This document shows, piece by piece, positions 1 through 8,779 of a stretch of 64,000 bases of DNA (positions within the stretch are counted from its first letter, which is position 1; the number at the start of each line of letters is the position of its first letter). Location of the stretch: NCBI GenBank assembly GCA_900542565.1, contig UQOC01000006.1, positions 1 through 64,000 on the forward strand, given 5' to 3'. Under the pieces are notes generated by a model. It was not told where the DNA came from. It did no database searches and worked only from the letters and a program-made list of their open reading frames with translations. The stretch comes from an uncultured Eubacteriales bacterium. GTDB lineage: Bacteria > Bacillota > Clostridia > Peptostreptococcales > Anaerovoracaceae. Position numbers and translations under genes: made by a program.

Positions 1-2
1 AC

Positions 3-98
3 GGCGGCAGCACCGGAAGCGGAGACAGTGGCAACACCGGAACCGGAGACGGCGGCAGCACCGGAAGCGGAGACAGTGGCAGCACTGGAACCGGTGGA
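3..98 (+). repeat. 48-bp tandem repeat, two copies
   Basis: A 48-base unit (positions 3-50) is followed by a near-identical copy (51-98), encoding a 16-residue Gly/Ser/Thr/Asp repeat. The array probably extends upstream of the window. In-frame 48-base units allow linker length to change without breaking the frame. Confidence 0.8.
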
Positions 99-191
99 AC
101 AGGAGGCAATGCCTCAAGGAGCCGGAATATAACCGCAGCCCAGGGTGATGTTCTCTTAAGGGAAAGCATTGTGCCGGCCTCAGCGGCATGA
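3..191 (+). CDS. C-terminal tail of a Gly/Ser/Thr-rich protein (5' end outside window)
   Basis: The frame is open from the first bases and ends at TGA 189-191. The visible 62 residues start with a low-complexity Gly/Ser/Thr/Asp segment built from a 16-residue repeat and end with a short non-repetitive tail (NITAAQGDVLLRESIVPASAA). The other two frames give Pro/Glu- or Arg/Gln-rich products, less typical of a real linker. Such linkers are common in secreted clostridial wall proteins, and the amidase at 61843 has a similar but not identical Gly/Ser linker. The function of the main body cannot be seen. The hairpin at 234-272 follows the stop codon. Confidence 0.6.
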   Translation, partial: GGSTGSGDSGNTGTGDGGSTGSGDSGSTGTGGTGGNASRSRNITAAQGDVLLRESIVPASAA

Positions 192-233
192 TCTTAAAGA
201 TATGTAAGGATTGAAATCTGAAAATGACAGTAA

Positions 234-272
234 AAAAGGACAGGCCAAGGTGACGATGCGGCCTGTCCTTTT
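234..272. terminator. bidirectional rho-independent terminator
   Basis: AAAAGGACAGGCC (234-246) pairs perfectly with GGCCTGTCCTTTT (260-272) around a 13-base loop. The A-run on one side and T-run on the other let it work both ways, between the converging Gly-rich gene and the XRE regulator. Confidence 0.85.
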
Positions 273-274
273 GC

Positions 275-724
275 TTATTCTGCATTTGCACTTGGGAGCT
301 TGAGGGTTAGCTTATTATGTTCCGATGGCTCTGTCATTTTCTGAGATGGGCCGCCTGCTGTTTTCTCCTGCTCCTTTTCGAGAAGCCATGCTGCACGCTC
401 CATGAGCATTCCCCTTGAGAAAGGTGAGAGTTCTTTATAGATGCTGACCAGCTCCCGTGTCTCCTCATCCAGATTGCAGTTGTTCGCAAGATAACTGAAA
501 AATTTGTCAGGATCACGCTCAAACAAAGAAGCCATATCGATACCAAGACGATTGGCTATGGTGTAAAGTGCTTCAGCATCAGGAGTACGGTTCCCAAGCT
601 CATAATGGGCATACAGACCTCTGCTTGAACCGATATAATCTGCCATATCTCCCTGACTGAGCCGTTTAGTCAGGCGCAGTGTCCTCAAATTGCCGGCTAT
701 TATCATTTGCGTGTCAAGTCTCAT
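275..724 (-). CDS. XRE-family helix-turn-helix regulator
   Basis: A 149-residue DNA-binding protein. Residues about 12-65 form an HTH_3 domain (RLSQGDMADYIGSSRGLYAHYE, recognition helix around SSRGLYAHYE). The rest is a helical, charged region (LVSIYKELSPFSRGMLMERAAWLLEK) and a polar tail, probably for dimerisation or ligand sensing. An upstream in-frame ATG exists at 758-760, but the ATG at 722-724 is preferred because AAGGAG lies eight bases before it. The gene reads away from the sigma factor at 1032, with a 307-base divergent control region between them. Targets are unknown. Confidence 0.85.
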   Translation of the reverse strand: MRLDTQMIIAGNLRTLRLTKRLSQGDMADYIGSSRGLYAHYELGNRTPDAEALYTIANRLGIDMASLFERDPDKFFSYLANNCNLDEETRELVSIYKELSPFSRGMLMERAAWLLEKEQEKTAGGPSQKMTEPSEHNKLTLKLPSANAE

Positions 725-896
725 GTTTGATCTCCTTGTATATCTGTTTTTCTCATCCATCCGCCCCTATAATATAAGTGTAAAATATTATGGAAAAAGT
801 TGCATGTTTTAACTGTTTTTTCTAATAAAGTAATAACTGACAGCCATATGATATAAAAAGTGTAACTAACAGTAACATAATGTGCTATAAGACAGA

Positions 897-926
897 TTGA
901 AATATATGGTAAATTGGGAGTATAAT
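897..926 (+). promoter_or_regulatory. sigma-A type promoter upstream of the sigma factor gene
   Basis: TTGAAA (897-902), an 18-base spacer and TATAAT (921-926). A second TATAAT lies at about 957-962 without a good -35. The rest of the 725-1031 gap is AT-rich and holds no gene. Confidence 0.5.
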
Positions 927-1031
927 AAAATAAAGACAAGCAAGATATATCGGTATAATATTTGTAACTATATGATACAATGCCTAAAAAAATACAGAGT
1001 ACAATATTAAAGAGAAAAGTGGGATGGGACT

Positions 1032-1610
1032 ATGAATCATCAAATTGCAGAAGAAAACATCGCCGGATTGTATAAAGAAAGGGTAGAAATAGTACTTCGA
1101 TTTTATAATGAAGTACGCCACTACATATGCACTACCAACATAAATCAGAATGATGTGGAAGACGCAGTACAAGACACTTTTATTGAAGCTCTGACCAACA
1201 TACACAAGCTGCGTGAAATTGAGAGCATGAAGTGGTGGCTCCTGAAGATCGCAAAACGGCAGGCATGCAAGTACATGAAAAAAGACAAAAGAAAAAAAGA
1301 TTACGAAAGTTCTTTTGAGATGGATGACAATGTGCAGATGAGAACAGACATCTTGTCTGATAAAGATATGGATGATCTGCTAAAAGGCATCCAGCGGGAA
1401 CAGCTGAACAAAATGATCTCAAGACTGAATGAAAAAGAGATAAAGGTGTTGTTATTATATTATGCATATGGCTATAAGCAGAAAGAGATAGCCAGATTAA
1501 CCGGTGAAAGTCTTACTAATGTCAAAACGCTGGCCAAACGGAGCCGCGACAAACTGCGGGCGATCATCCAGAAAGAATGGGAGATATACGATAAAAAGGA
1601 GGGAAAATAG
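1032..1610 (+). CDS. sigma-70 family RNA polymerase sigma factor (ECF-like)
   Basis: A 192-residue protein with two sigma modules. Region 2 lies at about residues 25-85 (DVEDAVQDTFIEALTNIHKL, then MKWWLLKIAKRQACKYMKK). Region 4 is near the C-terminus (LNEKEIKVLLLYYAYGYKQKEIARLTGES, then VKTLAKRSRDKLRAII). It lacks regions 1 and 3, as in ECF-type factors, and should direct polymerase to a small set of promoters. No anti-sigma factor gene with membrane helices follows; the next gene is an XRE regulator. The Shine-Dalgarno (GTGGGATGGG) is weak. Its target genes are unknown. Confidence 0.85.
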   Translation: MNHQIAEENIAGLYKERVEIVLRFYNEVRHYICTTNINQNDVEDAVQDTFIEALTNIHKLREIESMKWWLLKIAKRQACKYMKKDKRKKDYESSFEMDDNVQMRTDILSDKDMDDLLKGIQREQLNKMISRLNEKEIKVLLLYYAYGYKQKEIARLTGESLTNVKTLAKRSRDKLRAIIQKEWEIYDKKEGK

Positions 1611-1694
1611 GAGCATCTTTTTGCCGTACAAACAGACACCTTCTGTTATGTCAACTGTGAGTTTAGATAATATTACTTTAAAGCAAATAAATGC

Positions 1695-1722
1695 TTGTAT
1701 TATCGGAATTTTATGCTATACT
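1695..1722 (+). promoter_or_regulatory. extended -10 promoter for the XRE gene at 1750
   Basis: TTGTAT (1695-1700), 16 bases, then TGC-TATACT (-10 at 1717-1722). The TG dinucleotide one base before the -10 makes it an extended -10 promoter. It lies 28 bases from the start codon, so the XRE gene need not depend on the sigma factor transcript. Confidence 0.5.
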
Positions 1723-1749
1723 ATAATTGCAGAAGAAAAGGAGGATGTC

Positions 1750-2154
1750 ATGCTGGAAACATTTGAAACACTTGATAGAGCAGCAATCGGAAAAAGGATC
1801 ACAGAAGGCAGGAAGCATATAAAGATGAGGCGAGAAACACTTGCTGAAAAGCTGGATGTATCAGTGCAGTTCATTGCAGATGTGGAATACGGTAAAAAAG
1901 GCATGTCGATGAAAACTTTTTATTCAATATGCCAGGCGCTGGATATTACGCCAAACTATCTGCTGGCTGGAAGCAGATATTCCTTTACAGGCAGCGAAGA
2001 ATATACCCGTGTGTGCGAGGAGATCGCTTTTCTGCTCAAGGACTGTGACGACAAACAGATAAGCGCCGCCGGCGATATCATACGGATATATGCAGACAGT
2101 GTGAAAACAAAGAAACCGGCTGTATGTACGGACGAGGAAAATGCCGACAGTTAA
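1750..2154 (+). CDS. XRE-family helix-turn-helix regulator
   Basis: A 134-residue protein. Residues about 14-70 are an HTH_3 domain (RKHIKMRRETLAEKLDVS, then VQFIADVEYGKKGMSMKTFY and ALDITPNYLLAG), typical of SinR/ClgR-like XRE repressors. The C-terminal half is a short helical region (EEIAFLLKDCDDKQISAAGDI). The frame is open further upstream, but ATG 1750 is chosen because AAGGAGG stands just before it and the promoter lies between. It is not closely related to the XRE protein at 275-724. A hairpin terminator follows at 2277. Confidence 0.85.
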   Translation: MLETFETLDRAAIGKRITEGRKHIKMRRETLAEKLDVSVQFIADVEYGKKGMSMKTFYSICQALDITPNYLLAGSRYSFTGSEEYTRVCEEIAFLLKDCDDKQISAAGDIIRIYADSVKTKKPAVCTDEENADS

Positions 2155-2276
2155 AAAGTGATGCATCCGGTGTGAGAAGCTGTGTATGATCCGGGCGCAG
2201 TGCAGCGGCACCAGCTATCGCATGATGTACATCACATATCGGGTCATGGCTTGCATTTCTTATATCAGGCCATCAA

Positions 2277-2313
2277 AACAAGCCCTCTGCAGAAAAAAAG
2301 CGGAGGGCTTGTT
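2277..2313 (+). terminator. rho-independent terminator
   Basis: AACAAGCCCTCTGC (2277-2290) pairs with GCGGAGGGCTTGTT (2300-2313) with a short A-rich loop. It separates the regulator genes from the polysaccharide operon. The T-run after the stem is short. Confidence 0.7.
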
Positions 2314-2378
2314 GCCATGTAAGGAAAAAGAAAAACTGTGATCAAATGTGTTGAAATCGTGCTTTTTGGCAAAAATAG

Positions 2379-2407
2379 TTGAACAAGACGCTCGAATTTA
2401 GTATAAT
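2379..2407 (+). promoter_or_regulatory. promoter of the polysaccharide operon
   Basis: TTGAAC (2379-2384), exactly 17 bases, then TATAAT (2402-2407). It is the only clear promoter before the 20-kb gene run. Transcription would begin near 2414, which argues against the ATG at 2411 and for the start codon at 2438. Confidence 0.75.
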
Positions 2408-2437
2408 TAAATGACCGAATTGTACAAGAGGGATAAA

Positions 2438-4276
2438 ATGGACTTTTTTAACAGCAAAAAATTCAGGATATTTTTGTTGGTAATACTTGATATCTGCAGC
2501 GTGGCAGCAGGAGCCATGGGGGCGCTGATCCTCAGATTCGATGCCACATCAATACCGCAAGAATATTTCTGGGGCGCTGTGCACAGCATGCCGGTGTATT
2601 TTGTGATAACCATAGCTGTTATGGCAGCCTTTAAATTATATAACAGAGTTTGGACCTATGCTTCGCTGAATGAGCTTTTTACGATCATAAAGGCCTCGGT
2701 TTTGATAGAAGCTATTTTTGTGTGCTATCATGTATTTATGCAGATAAATATGCCGAGAAGCTACTATCCGCTGGGATTCATGATCATGACCATACTGTTC
2801 ATGGCTACCCGGTTTGCCAAGGCCATATTGAAGAATGCCCAGGACTCCAATACCAAGGTAAAGGTGACCCACCGTGTCATGGTCATAGGAGCCGGCTCCG
2901 CTGCCGCCATCCTCATCAAAGAATACAGGGCCAGGGATAACGGTACCGCCGTTGTCTGCGCCATAGATGATAACAAGAATAAAAAGAACAAGTACATTCT
3001 CGGCGTGCCTATAGTCGGGGATCGCAACGATATTGAAAAGAATGTAGAAAAATATAGAGTTTCCGAGATTGTCATAGCCATTCCGTCGGCAGACCTGCAG
3101 ACGACCAGAGAAATAATCAGGCTCTGTCAGGACACCAAGAAACCGGTAAAGATACTGCCTGCTGTGGCAAAGAGCCTGACGACATCCCTTTCACAGGAGA
3201 TCAGGCCGGTAAACTACGAAGATCTTCTGGGCAGGGAGCCTGTAAAAGTCAATAAAAAGGGTATAAGAGAATTCATCGGCGGAAAGACGGTACTGGTCAC
3301 CGGAGGCGGCGGTTCCATTGGATCGGAACTGTGCCGTCAGATAATATCATACAATCCGGCCAAGCTGGTAATCTTTGATATTTATGAAAACAACGCATAT
3401 GAGATCCAGATGGAACTGGAAAGACATTTTCCGGATGCCAATATTTCCGTACTGATTGGCTCCGTAAGGGATTACGACCGGCTTGAGGCTGTTTTCAAAA
3501 AATACAGGCCAAATATCGTATATCATGCGGCAGCTCACAAACATGTGCCCCTGATGGAAAAATCGCCCAATGAGGCGGTCAAGAACAACTGCCTGGGAAC
3601 ATTGAACACCGTAAAACTGTCTGATAAATACGAAGTGGACAATTATGTGCTGATTTCCACCGACAAGGCGGTAAGGCCTACCAATATAATGGGTGCTACC
3701 AAGAGGATATGCGAAATGATGGTCCAGTCCTACGCCAGAAGATCAGAGCATACAAGATTTGCGGCGGTCAGGTTCGGCAATGTACTGGGCAGCAACGGTT
3801 CTGTCATACCTCTGTTCCTGAAGCAGATCGAAGAAGGCGGCCCGGTAACGGTGACCCACAAGGAGATCACGAGATTTTTCATGACCATACCGGAAGCTGT
3901 TTCCCTGGTGATACAGGCCAGCCTCTTTGCCAAGGGCGGAGAGATCTTTGTCCTGGATATGGGAAAACCGGTCAGGATATACGAGCTGGCCGAGAACCTG
4001 ATAAGGCTCAAAGGCATGCGTCCCGGTGAAGATATCAAGATCGAGATCGTGGGCCTTCGTCCCGGCGAGAAGCTTTATGAAGAGATCCTCATGGATGAGG
4101 AGGGCCTTGACAAGACTGAAAACAATATGATTTATGTAGGCAAGCCGCTCAAGATCGACGACGATAAATTCTTCGACCAGCTGGACAAGCTGATCGAAGC
4201 CAGCTTTGAAAACGGCAATCATATAAAAGAGCTGACGGAAGAAGTCTGCGGCACCTATACTATTACTGATAATTAG
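2438..4276 (+). CDS. membrane-bound UDP-sugar 4,6-dehydratase (PglF/CapD/FlaA1 family)
   Basis: A 612-residue enzyme. Four hydrophobic segments (about residues 7-125) are followed by a Rossmann-like CoA-binding domain (VMVIGAGSAAAILI) and a second NAD-binding SDR domain (VLVTGGGGSIGSELCRQ, near residue 290). The catalytic region STDKAVRPTNIMGATKR has Met in place of the usual SDR Tyr, as in PglF/FlaA1. Known members convert UDP-GlcNAc to its 4-keto-6-deoxy derivative at the membrane. The neighbouring aminotransferase and initiating transferase fit a bacillosamine-type first sugar. The start at 2438 is chosen because the promoter's predicted start point lies downstream of the alternative ATG at 2411. 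Confidence 0.88.
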   Translation: MDFFNSKKFRIFLLVILDICSVAAGAMGALILRFDATSIPQEYFWGAVHSMPVYFVITIAVMAAFKLYNRVWTYASLNELFTIIKASVLIEAIFVCYHVFMQINMPRSYYPLGFMIMTILFMATRFAKAILKNAQDSNTKVKVTHRVMVIGAGSAAAILIKEYRARDNGTAVVCAIDDNKNKKNKYILGVPIVGDRNDIEKNVEKYRVSEIVIAIPSADLQTTREIIRLCQDTKKPVKILPAVAKSLTTSLSQEIRPVNYEDLLGREPVKVNKKGIREFIGGKTVLVTGGGGSIGSELCRQIISYNPAKLVIFDIYENNAYEIQMELERHFPDANISVLIGSVRDYDRLEAVFKKYRPNIVYHAAAHKHVPLMEKSPNEAVKNNCLGTLNTVKLSDKYEVDNYVLISTDKAVRPTNIMGATKRICEMMVQSYARRSEHTRFAAVRFGNVLGSNGSVIPLFLKQIEEGGPVTVTHKEITRFFMTIPEAVSLVIQASLFAKGGEIFVLDMGKPVRIYELAENLIRLKGMRPGEDIKIEIVGLRPGEKLYEEILMDEEGLDKTENNMIYVGKPLKIDDDKFFDQLDKLIEASFENGNHIKELTEEVCGTYTITDN

Positions 4277-4285
4277 AGGTGAGAT

Positions 4286-5491
4286 ATGAACATACCTTTT
4301 TCTCCACCTGATATTTCGCAAAAAGAAATTGATTTAGTGGTGGATGCTCTAAAGTCCGGATGGATCACGACCGGACCAAAAACAAAAGAATTTGAAAGAA
4401 AACTTGCAGAATATATAGGAAATAAAAAAGTTGTGTGCCTTAACTCTGCGACGGCCGCTATGGAAATGACCCTAAGGGTTTTGGGCATAGGAAAAGGCGA
4501 TGAGGTAATAGTACCAGCATATACTTATACGGCCACCTGCAGTGTGATCTGTCATGTAGGGGCGACCCCTGTTATAGTAGATACGGCAAAAGGCAGCCTT
4601 GAAATGGACTATGACCAATTAGACAGTGCTATAACGGACAAGACAAAGGCTATAATGCCGGTGGACATTGCCGGGATCATCTGCGACTACGATAAAGTCG
4701 CTATGTGTATAGAAAGAAATAAGAGCAAATTTTGTCCAAAGAATGAAATACAAAAGAATTTCGGAAGAATAATAGTAATAGCGGACAGCGCTCATGGATT
4801 TGGTGCTGTCAAAAATAGCAGATTATCCGGAAAGTTTGCCGACTTTACCTGTTTTTCTTTCCATGCGGTTAAAAATCTGACTACGGCTGAAGGCGGTGCG
4901 GTCACATGGCAGAGCAGAGAATTTATTGACGACGAAGAACTTTACAAGCAGTATATGAATATATCCCTCCACGGGCAGACCAAAGATGCTCTAAACAAGA
5001 ACAAGCTGGGTATGTGGGAATATGATATAATTTCGCCTGCGTATAAATGCAATATGACAGATATCCAGGCCGCAATAGGATTGGGACAGTTAGAACGATA
5101 TGGAACCATGCTCAAAAGGCGGCATGAAATAATAAAGGCATATGATGAAGTTCTTAAGGATTTTGATGTGCAAGTGTTAAGCCATTCAGGTGAAAATCAT
5201 AGGTCAAGCGGGCACTTGTATTTTATACGCATTGGAAAAGCGGATGAATCTGTGAGAAATGAACTCATAGAGAGGTTTGCGGAAAAGGGTATAGCGACAA
5301 ATGTTCATTATAAACCTCTCCCGATGTTAACTGCTTATAAGGGTATGGGATTCAATATTGAAGATTATCCTAATGCGTATGAAATATATAAAAACGAGAT
5401 CACATTGCCATTATATAGTAAATTAAAAGATGAGGAAGTAGCGTATATTACTGAGGCGCTTAAAGATATCTTGAAGGAGTACAGAATTTGA
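4286..5491 (+). CDS. DegT/DnrJ/EryC1/StrS sugar aminotransferase (PglE-like)
   Basis: A 401-residue PLP enzyme of fold type I. The N-terminus (PPDISQKEIDLVVDALKSGW) and SATAAMEMTLRVLGIGKGDEV are family signatures. The PLP-binding Lys is in SFHAVKNLTTAEGGAV. It probably transfers an amino group to the 4-keto sugar made by the preceding dehydratase. GAGGTG before the ATG is a good ribosome binding site. It is only distantly similar to the second family member at 21948, whose Lys context is FPAKPLG, so the two should act on different sugars. Exact product stereochemistry is inferred. Confidence 0.87.
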   Translation: MNIPFSPPDISQKEIDLVVDALKSGWITTGPKTKEFERKLAEYIGNKKVVCLNSATAAMEMTLRVLGIGKGDEVIVPAYTYTATCSVICHVGATPVIVDTAKGSLEMDYDQLDSAITDKTKAIMPVDIAGIICDYDKVAMCIERNKSKFCPKNEIQKNFGRIIVIADSAHGFGAVKNSRLSGKFADFTCFSFHAVKNLTTAEGGAVTWQSREFIDDEELYKQYMNISLHGQTKDALNKNKLGMWEYDIISPAYKCNMTDIQAAIGLGQLERYGTMLKRRHEIIKAYDEVLKDFDVQVLSHSGENHRSSGHLYFIRIGKADESVRNELIERFAEKGIATNVHYKPLPMLTAYKGMGFNIEDYPNAYEIYKNEITLPLYSKLKDEEVAYITEALKDILKEYRI

Positions 5492-6186
5492 TTCTGCCAA
5501 AATGGGAAACACTTCCGGACAGCATGAAAACAGAGCCGGTAAAAAAATACTACGATATACTAAAAAAGAAAAATTTCAGTCTGTTTATCAAAAGGATATT
5601 TGACCTGATCGTTTCACTGATAATGGTTATAATCATATCCCCGGTGCTCCTGATACTGGCGATCCTGATAAAGTTAGATTCGCCGGGACCGGTGTTTTAC
5701 CGGCAGAACAGGATAACGAGCTTCGGAAAACCGTTCAGGATCTTCAAGTTCAGGACTATGGTACAAAACGCGGATCAAATAGGCGCTTTAGTGACGGTAG
5801 AAAAAGATCCGCGGATTACTCGGATAGGGAATAAGATAAGAAAGTGCAGGCTGGACGAGCTGCCGCAGTTGCTGAACATAATCACAGGCGATATGAGTTT
5901 TGTCGGCACAAGGCCGGAAGTCAAGAAATATGTTGATAAATATAGTGACGAAATGATGGCCACTCTGCTCATGCCAGCAGGAGTCACATCACTGGCCAGC
6001 ATCACCTATAAGGATGAAGATGAAATAATGGCTGAGCATATAGCAGATGGCATGGATACGGACGAGGCATATATAAATTATGTGTTGCCGGAAAAAATGC
6101 GATACAATCTGCAATATATAGAAAATTTCAGCTTTTTCGGCGATATAAAGCTAATGTTTAAAACTATAGTAAGTGTATTGAAATAA
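5488..6186 (+). CDS. initiating bacterial sugar transferase (PglC/WcaJ-like phosphoglycosyltransferase)
   Basis: A 232-residue monotopic membrane enzyme. One hydrophobic helix (LIVSLIMVIIISPVLLILA) precedes the conserved core LDSPGPVFYRQNRI, FKFRTM, CRLDELPQLLNI and MSFVGTRPE. These enzymes move a phospho-sugar from a UDP-sugar to undecaprenyl phosphate and so begin the lipid-linked repeat unit. The start codon is TTG, overlapping the previous stop (TTGA), with AAGGAG seven bases upstream, so translation is probably coupled. Its likely donor is the amino sugar made by the two preceding enzymes. Confidence 0.9.
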   Translation: MILPKWETLPDSMKTEPVKKYYDILKKKNFSLFIKRIFDLIVSLIMVIIISPVLLILAILIKLDSPGPVFYRQNRITSFGKPFRIFKFRTMVQNADQIGALVTVEKDPRITRIGNKIRKCRLDELPQLLNIITGDMSFVGTRPEVKKYVDKYSDEMMATLLMPAGVTSLASITYKDEDEIMAEHIADGMDTDEAYINYVLPEKMRYNLQYIENFSFFGDIKLMFKTIVSVLK

Positions 6187-6203
6187 GATATGAGGAGGTC
6201 CAG

Positions 6204-7439
6204 ATGAATATAGTTTTGATAAATCATTATGCGGGGTCTCCTGAAATGGGAATGGAATTCAGGCCCTATTACTTTGCCAGGGAGTGGGTAAAGATGGGGC
6301 ACAAAGTTGATATAATCGCTGCTGACTTTTCACATCTGCGTCGAAAAAACCCAAATGTATCGGAAGACTTCCAGACAGATGTCATAGATGGGATCAATTA
6401 TCATTGGATAAAGACAAGGAGATATGAGGGTAACGGGGCTAGCAGAGCGATTACTATGGCTCAGTTCATAACAAAACTCTGGCTTCATGCCGATAGGATA
6501 ATAAAAGAAATGGAACCTGATGTGGTCATTTGCTCATCTACTTATCCGCTGGATACTTTTGTTGGACAGAGGATAAGAAAAAAGTCCAAGAAAAAAGTGA
6601 AACTTATACATGAAGTGCATGACATGTGGCCGGCAACCCTGATAGAGGTTGGGGGAATGTCGAAACATCATCCCTTTGTCATAGCAATGCAGATAGGAGA
6701 AAACAGTGCATATAAGCACTCAGACAAGGTTGTATCTCTTTTACCATATGCTGAAGAATATATGAAGCAGCATGGGTTGGCAGAAGGTAAATTTGTCTGC
6801 ATTCCCAACGGTGTAGTTGAGGAAGAATGGAATAAAACGGATGAACTTCCCGATGAACATCAAAAAGTGTTTGATGCTCTGCACGGAAAAAATAAATTTA
6901 TTGTAGGATATTTTGGCGGACATGCGTTATCTAATGCATTGGAGTATCTTCTTGAAATTGCAGGCAACATGGTCCAACACAAAGATATCCATTTTGTTCT
7001 GGTAGGGGATGGAGTGGAAAAGAAGAACCTCATTGACTTAAGCAAAAAAATGAAGTTGGATAATGTGACCTTTCTGAAATCTGTATCCAAAAAAGCTGTT
7101 CCACAATTATGCAAACAGTTTGACTGTATATATATGGGAAGTCATGAGTCGCCTCTTTACAGATTTGGCCTCTGCTTCAATAAAATGTTTGATTCAATGA
7201 TGGCAGGAAAGCCGATAATCTGTGCCATGACCACACCAAAAACATATATTGAGGAATATGAGTGTGGGATAAAGGTTGATTCAGGCGACATACAAGGATG
7301 TGTGAACGCTATTCTGAAAATAAAGAATATGAATGAGGATGACAGAAAGAAAATGGGTGAAAATGGCATAAAGGCTTGTTATAAACGATTTTTTTATGAT
7401 AACTTGGCTAATATTTTCATTGCCGTTATGGAATCTTAA
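6204..7439 (+). CDS. glycosyltransferase family 4 (WbuB-like)
   Basis: A 411-residue GT-B enzyme. The N-terminal domain has HYAGSPEMGMEFRPYYFAREW and the C-terminal donor domain has HFVLVGDGVEKKNLI and the FGLCFNKMFDSMMAGKPII helix, as in GT4 proteins of the WbuB type. No signal peptide is seen. It probably adds the second sugar to the lipid-linked intermediate on the cytoplasmic face. GAGGAGG precedes the ATG. Donor and linkage cannot be told from sequence. Confidence 0.87.
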   Translation: MNIVLINHYAGSPEMGMEFRPYYFAREWVKMGHKVDIIAADFSHLRRKNPNVSEDFQTDVIDGINYHWIKTRRYEGNGASRAITMAQFITKLWLHADRIIKEMEPDVVICSSTYPLDTFVGQRIRKKSKKKVKLIHEVHDMWPATLIEVGGMSKHHPFVIAMQIGENSAYKHSDKVVSLLPYAEEYMKQHGLAEGKFVCIPNGVVEEEWNKTDELPDEHQKVFDALHGKNKFIVGYFGGHALSNALEYLLEIAGNMVQHKDIHFVLVGDGVEKKNLIDLSKKMKLDNVTFLKSVSKKAVPQLCKQFDCIYMGSHESPLYRFGLCFNKMFDSMMAGKPIICAMTTPKTYIEEYECGIKVDSGDIQGCVNAILKIKNMNEDDRKKMGENGIKACYKRFFYDNLANIFIAVMES

Positions 7440-7468
7440 AATATAGCAGATAATATATGGAGGGAAAA

Positions 7469-8779
7469 ATGAAACAGCAATTGCTTAACAAAATAAAAAA
7501 CAAAGAAATCATCGTCGGAGTGGTTGGCCTCGGCTATGTGGGCCTTCCGCTTGCAGTAGAAAAAGCCAAGGCCGGCTTTAAGACCATCGGCTTCGATGTG
7601 CAAGAGGCCAAAGTTGATATGGTAAATGCGGGACATAATTATATAGGCGATGTGGTTGACGATGATCTCAAAAAGATCGCTGATGATGGCATGCTACGCG
7701 CCACTACAGACTTTAGCTTTGTGAAAGATGTGGACTTCATAGCCATATGCGTGCCTACGCCTCTTGACGCACATCAGCAGCCGGATATAAGCTATGTTAA
7801 GTCGTCTGCTGAAAACATCGCAAAACATCTCACAAAAGGCACCATGGTAGTCCTTGAGTCGACCACATATCCGGGAACTACGGAAGAACTGCTCAAACCT
7901 ATACTGGAGTCTTCTGGTCTGAAATGCGGAGAAGATTTTTATCTGGGATTTTCGCCTGAGCGGGTAGACCCAGGCAACAAGCAATACAAGACGAAGAATA
8001 CTCCAAAGGTAGTAGGAGCCATTGGGGACGATGCAAGGGAAGTAATTGCAGCCATGTACAGAGCCGTACTGGAGGGAGATGTGTATGAGGTTTCATCCCC
8101 TGCCGTGGCTGAAATGGAAAAGATTCTGGAAAATACCTATAGAAATATAAACATAGGTCTTGCCAATGAAATGGCGATGCTGTGCCACAAGATGGGAATA
8201 GATTACTGGGAAGTAGTAGATGCTGCCAAGACTAAACCGTACGGATTCCAGGCCTTTTATCCGGGCCCGGGACTTGGAGGCCACTGCATACCTCTTGACC
8301 CATATTATCTTTCATGGAAAGCCAGGGAATACGGCTTCCATACATCCATGATCGAGAGCTCCATGATGGTCAACGATGGAATGCCGGAATATTGTGTAGA
8401 AAGAGCGATGGCTATCCTGAACCGTCATAAAAAGGCCCTCAACGGGTCAAAGGTCCTGGTGCTTGGCGTGGCATACAAAAACGACATTGACGATTACAGA
8501 GAAAGCCCTGCTATCAAAGTGATCGAAGAACTCAAAAAAGCCGGAGCCGAAACAGACTTCTATGATCCGTGGATCAGCGAATATAAAGACAAGGGACAGG
8601 TTTTCAAGGGCATAGAAAAGATAGACGAAAAGATAATCGCAGGCTATGATATCATAGTCATAACAGCAGCTCATACTAATATAGATTATGATATGATACA
8701 GAAGAACGCTCAGGCCATATTCGATACGCGCAATGCCATGAAGGATATTGCTGAGCGTGATAAGATAGAGGTGCTGTAA
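7469..8779 (+). CDS. wbpA: UDP-N-acetylglucosamine 6-dehydrogenase (WbpA-like)
   Basis: A 436-residue UDP-sugar dehydrogenase. The NAD site is VGVVGLGYVGLPLA; LESTTYPGTTEELL and FSPERVDPGN are family motifs; the catalytic Cys lies in GPGLGGHCIPLDPYYL; the C-terminal UDP-binding domain has GVAYKNDIDDYRESPA. ATG 7469 is preferred over 7457 because GGAGGG lies directly before it. Since WbpD-, WbpB- and WbpE-type genes are in the same cluster, the substrate is most likely UDP-GlcNAc (to UDP-GlcNAcA). UDP-ManNAc dehydrogenase (WecC-type) remains possible because a WecB-type epimerase is also present. Confidence 0.88.
   Translation: MKQQLLNKIKNKEIIVGVVGLGYVGLPLAVEKAKAGFKTIGFDVQEAKVDMVNAGHNYIGDVVDDDLKKIADDGMLRATTDFSFVKDVDFIAICVPTPLDAHQQPDISYVKSSAENIAKHLTKGTMVVLESTTYPGTTEELLKPILESSGLKCGEDFYLGFSPERVDPGNKQYKTKNTPKVVGAIGDDAREVIAAMYRAVLEGDVYEVSSPAVAEMEKILENTYRNINIGLANEMAMLCHKMGIDYWEVVDAAKTKPYGFQAFYPGPGLGGHCIPLDPYYLSWKAREYGFHTSMIESSMMVNDGMPEYCVERAMAILNRHKKALNGSKVLVLGVAYKNDIDDYRESPAIKVIEELKKAGAETDFYDPWISEYKDKGQVFKGIEKIDEKIIAGYDIIVITAAHTNIDYDMIQKNAQAIFDTRNAMKDIAERDKIEVL

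Noticed and set aside
1..191. CRISPR-like reading of the GC-rich repeats at the window start
   Set aside because: The two units are adjacent without spacers and encode a Gly/Ser/Thr linker.
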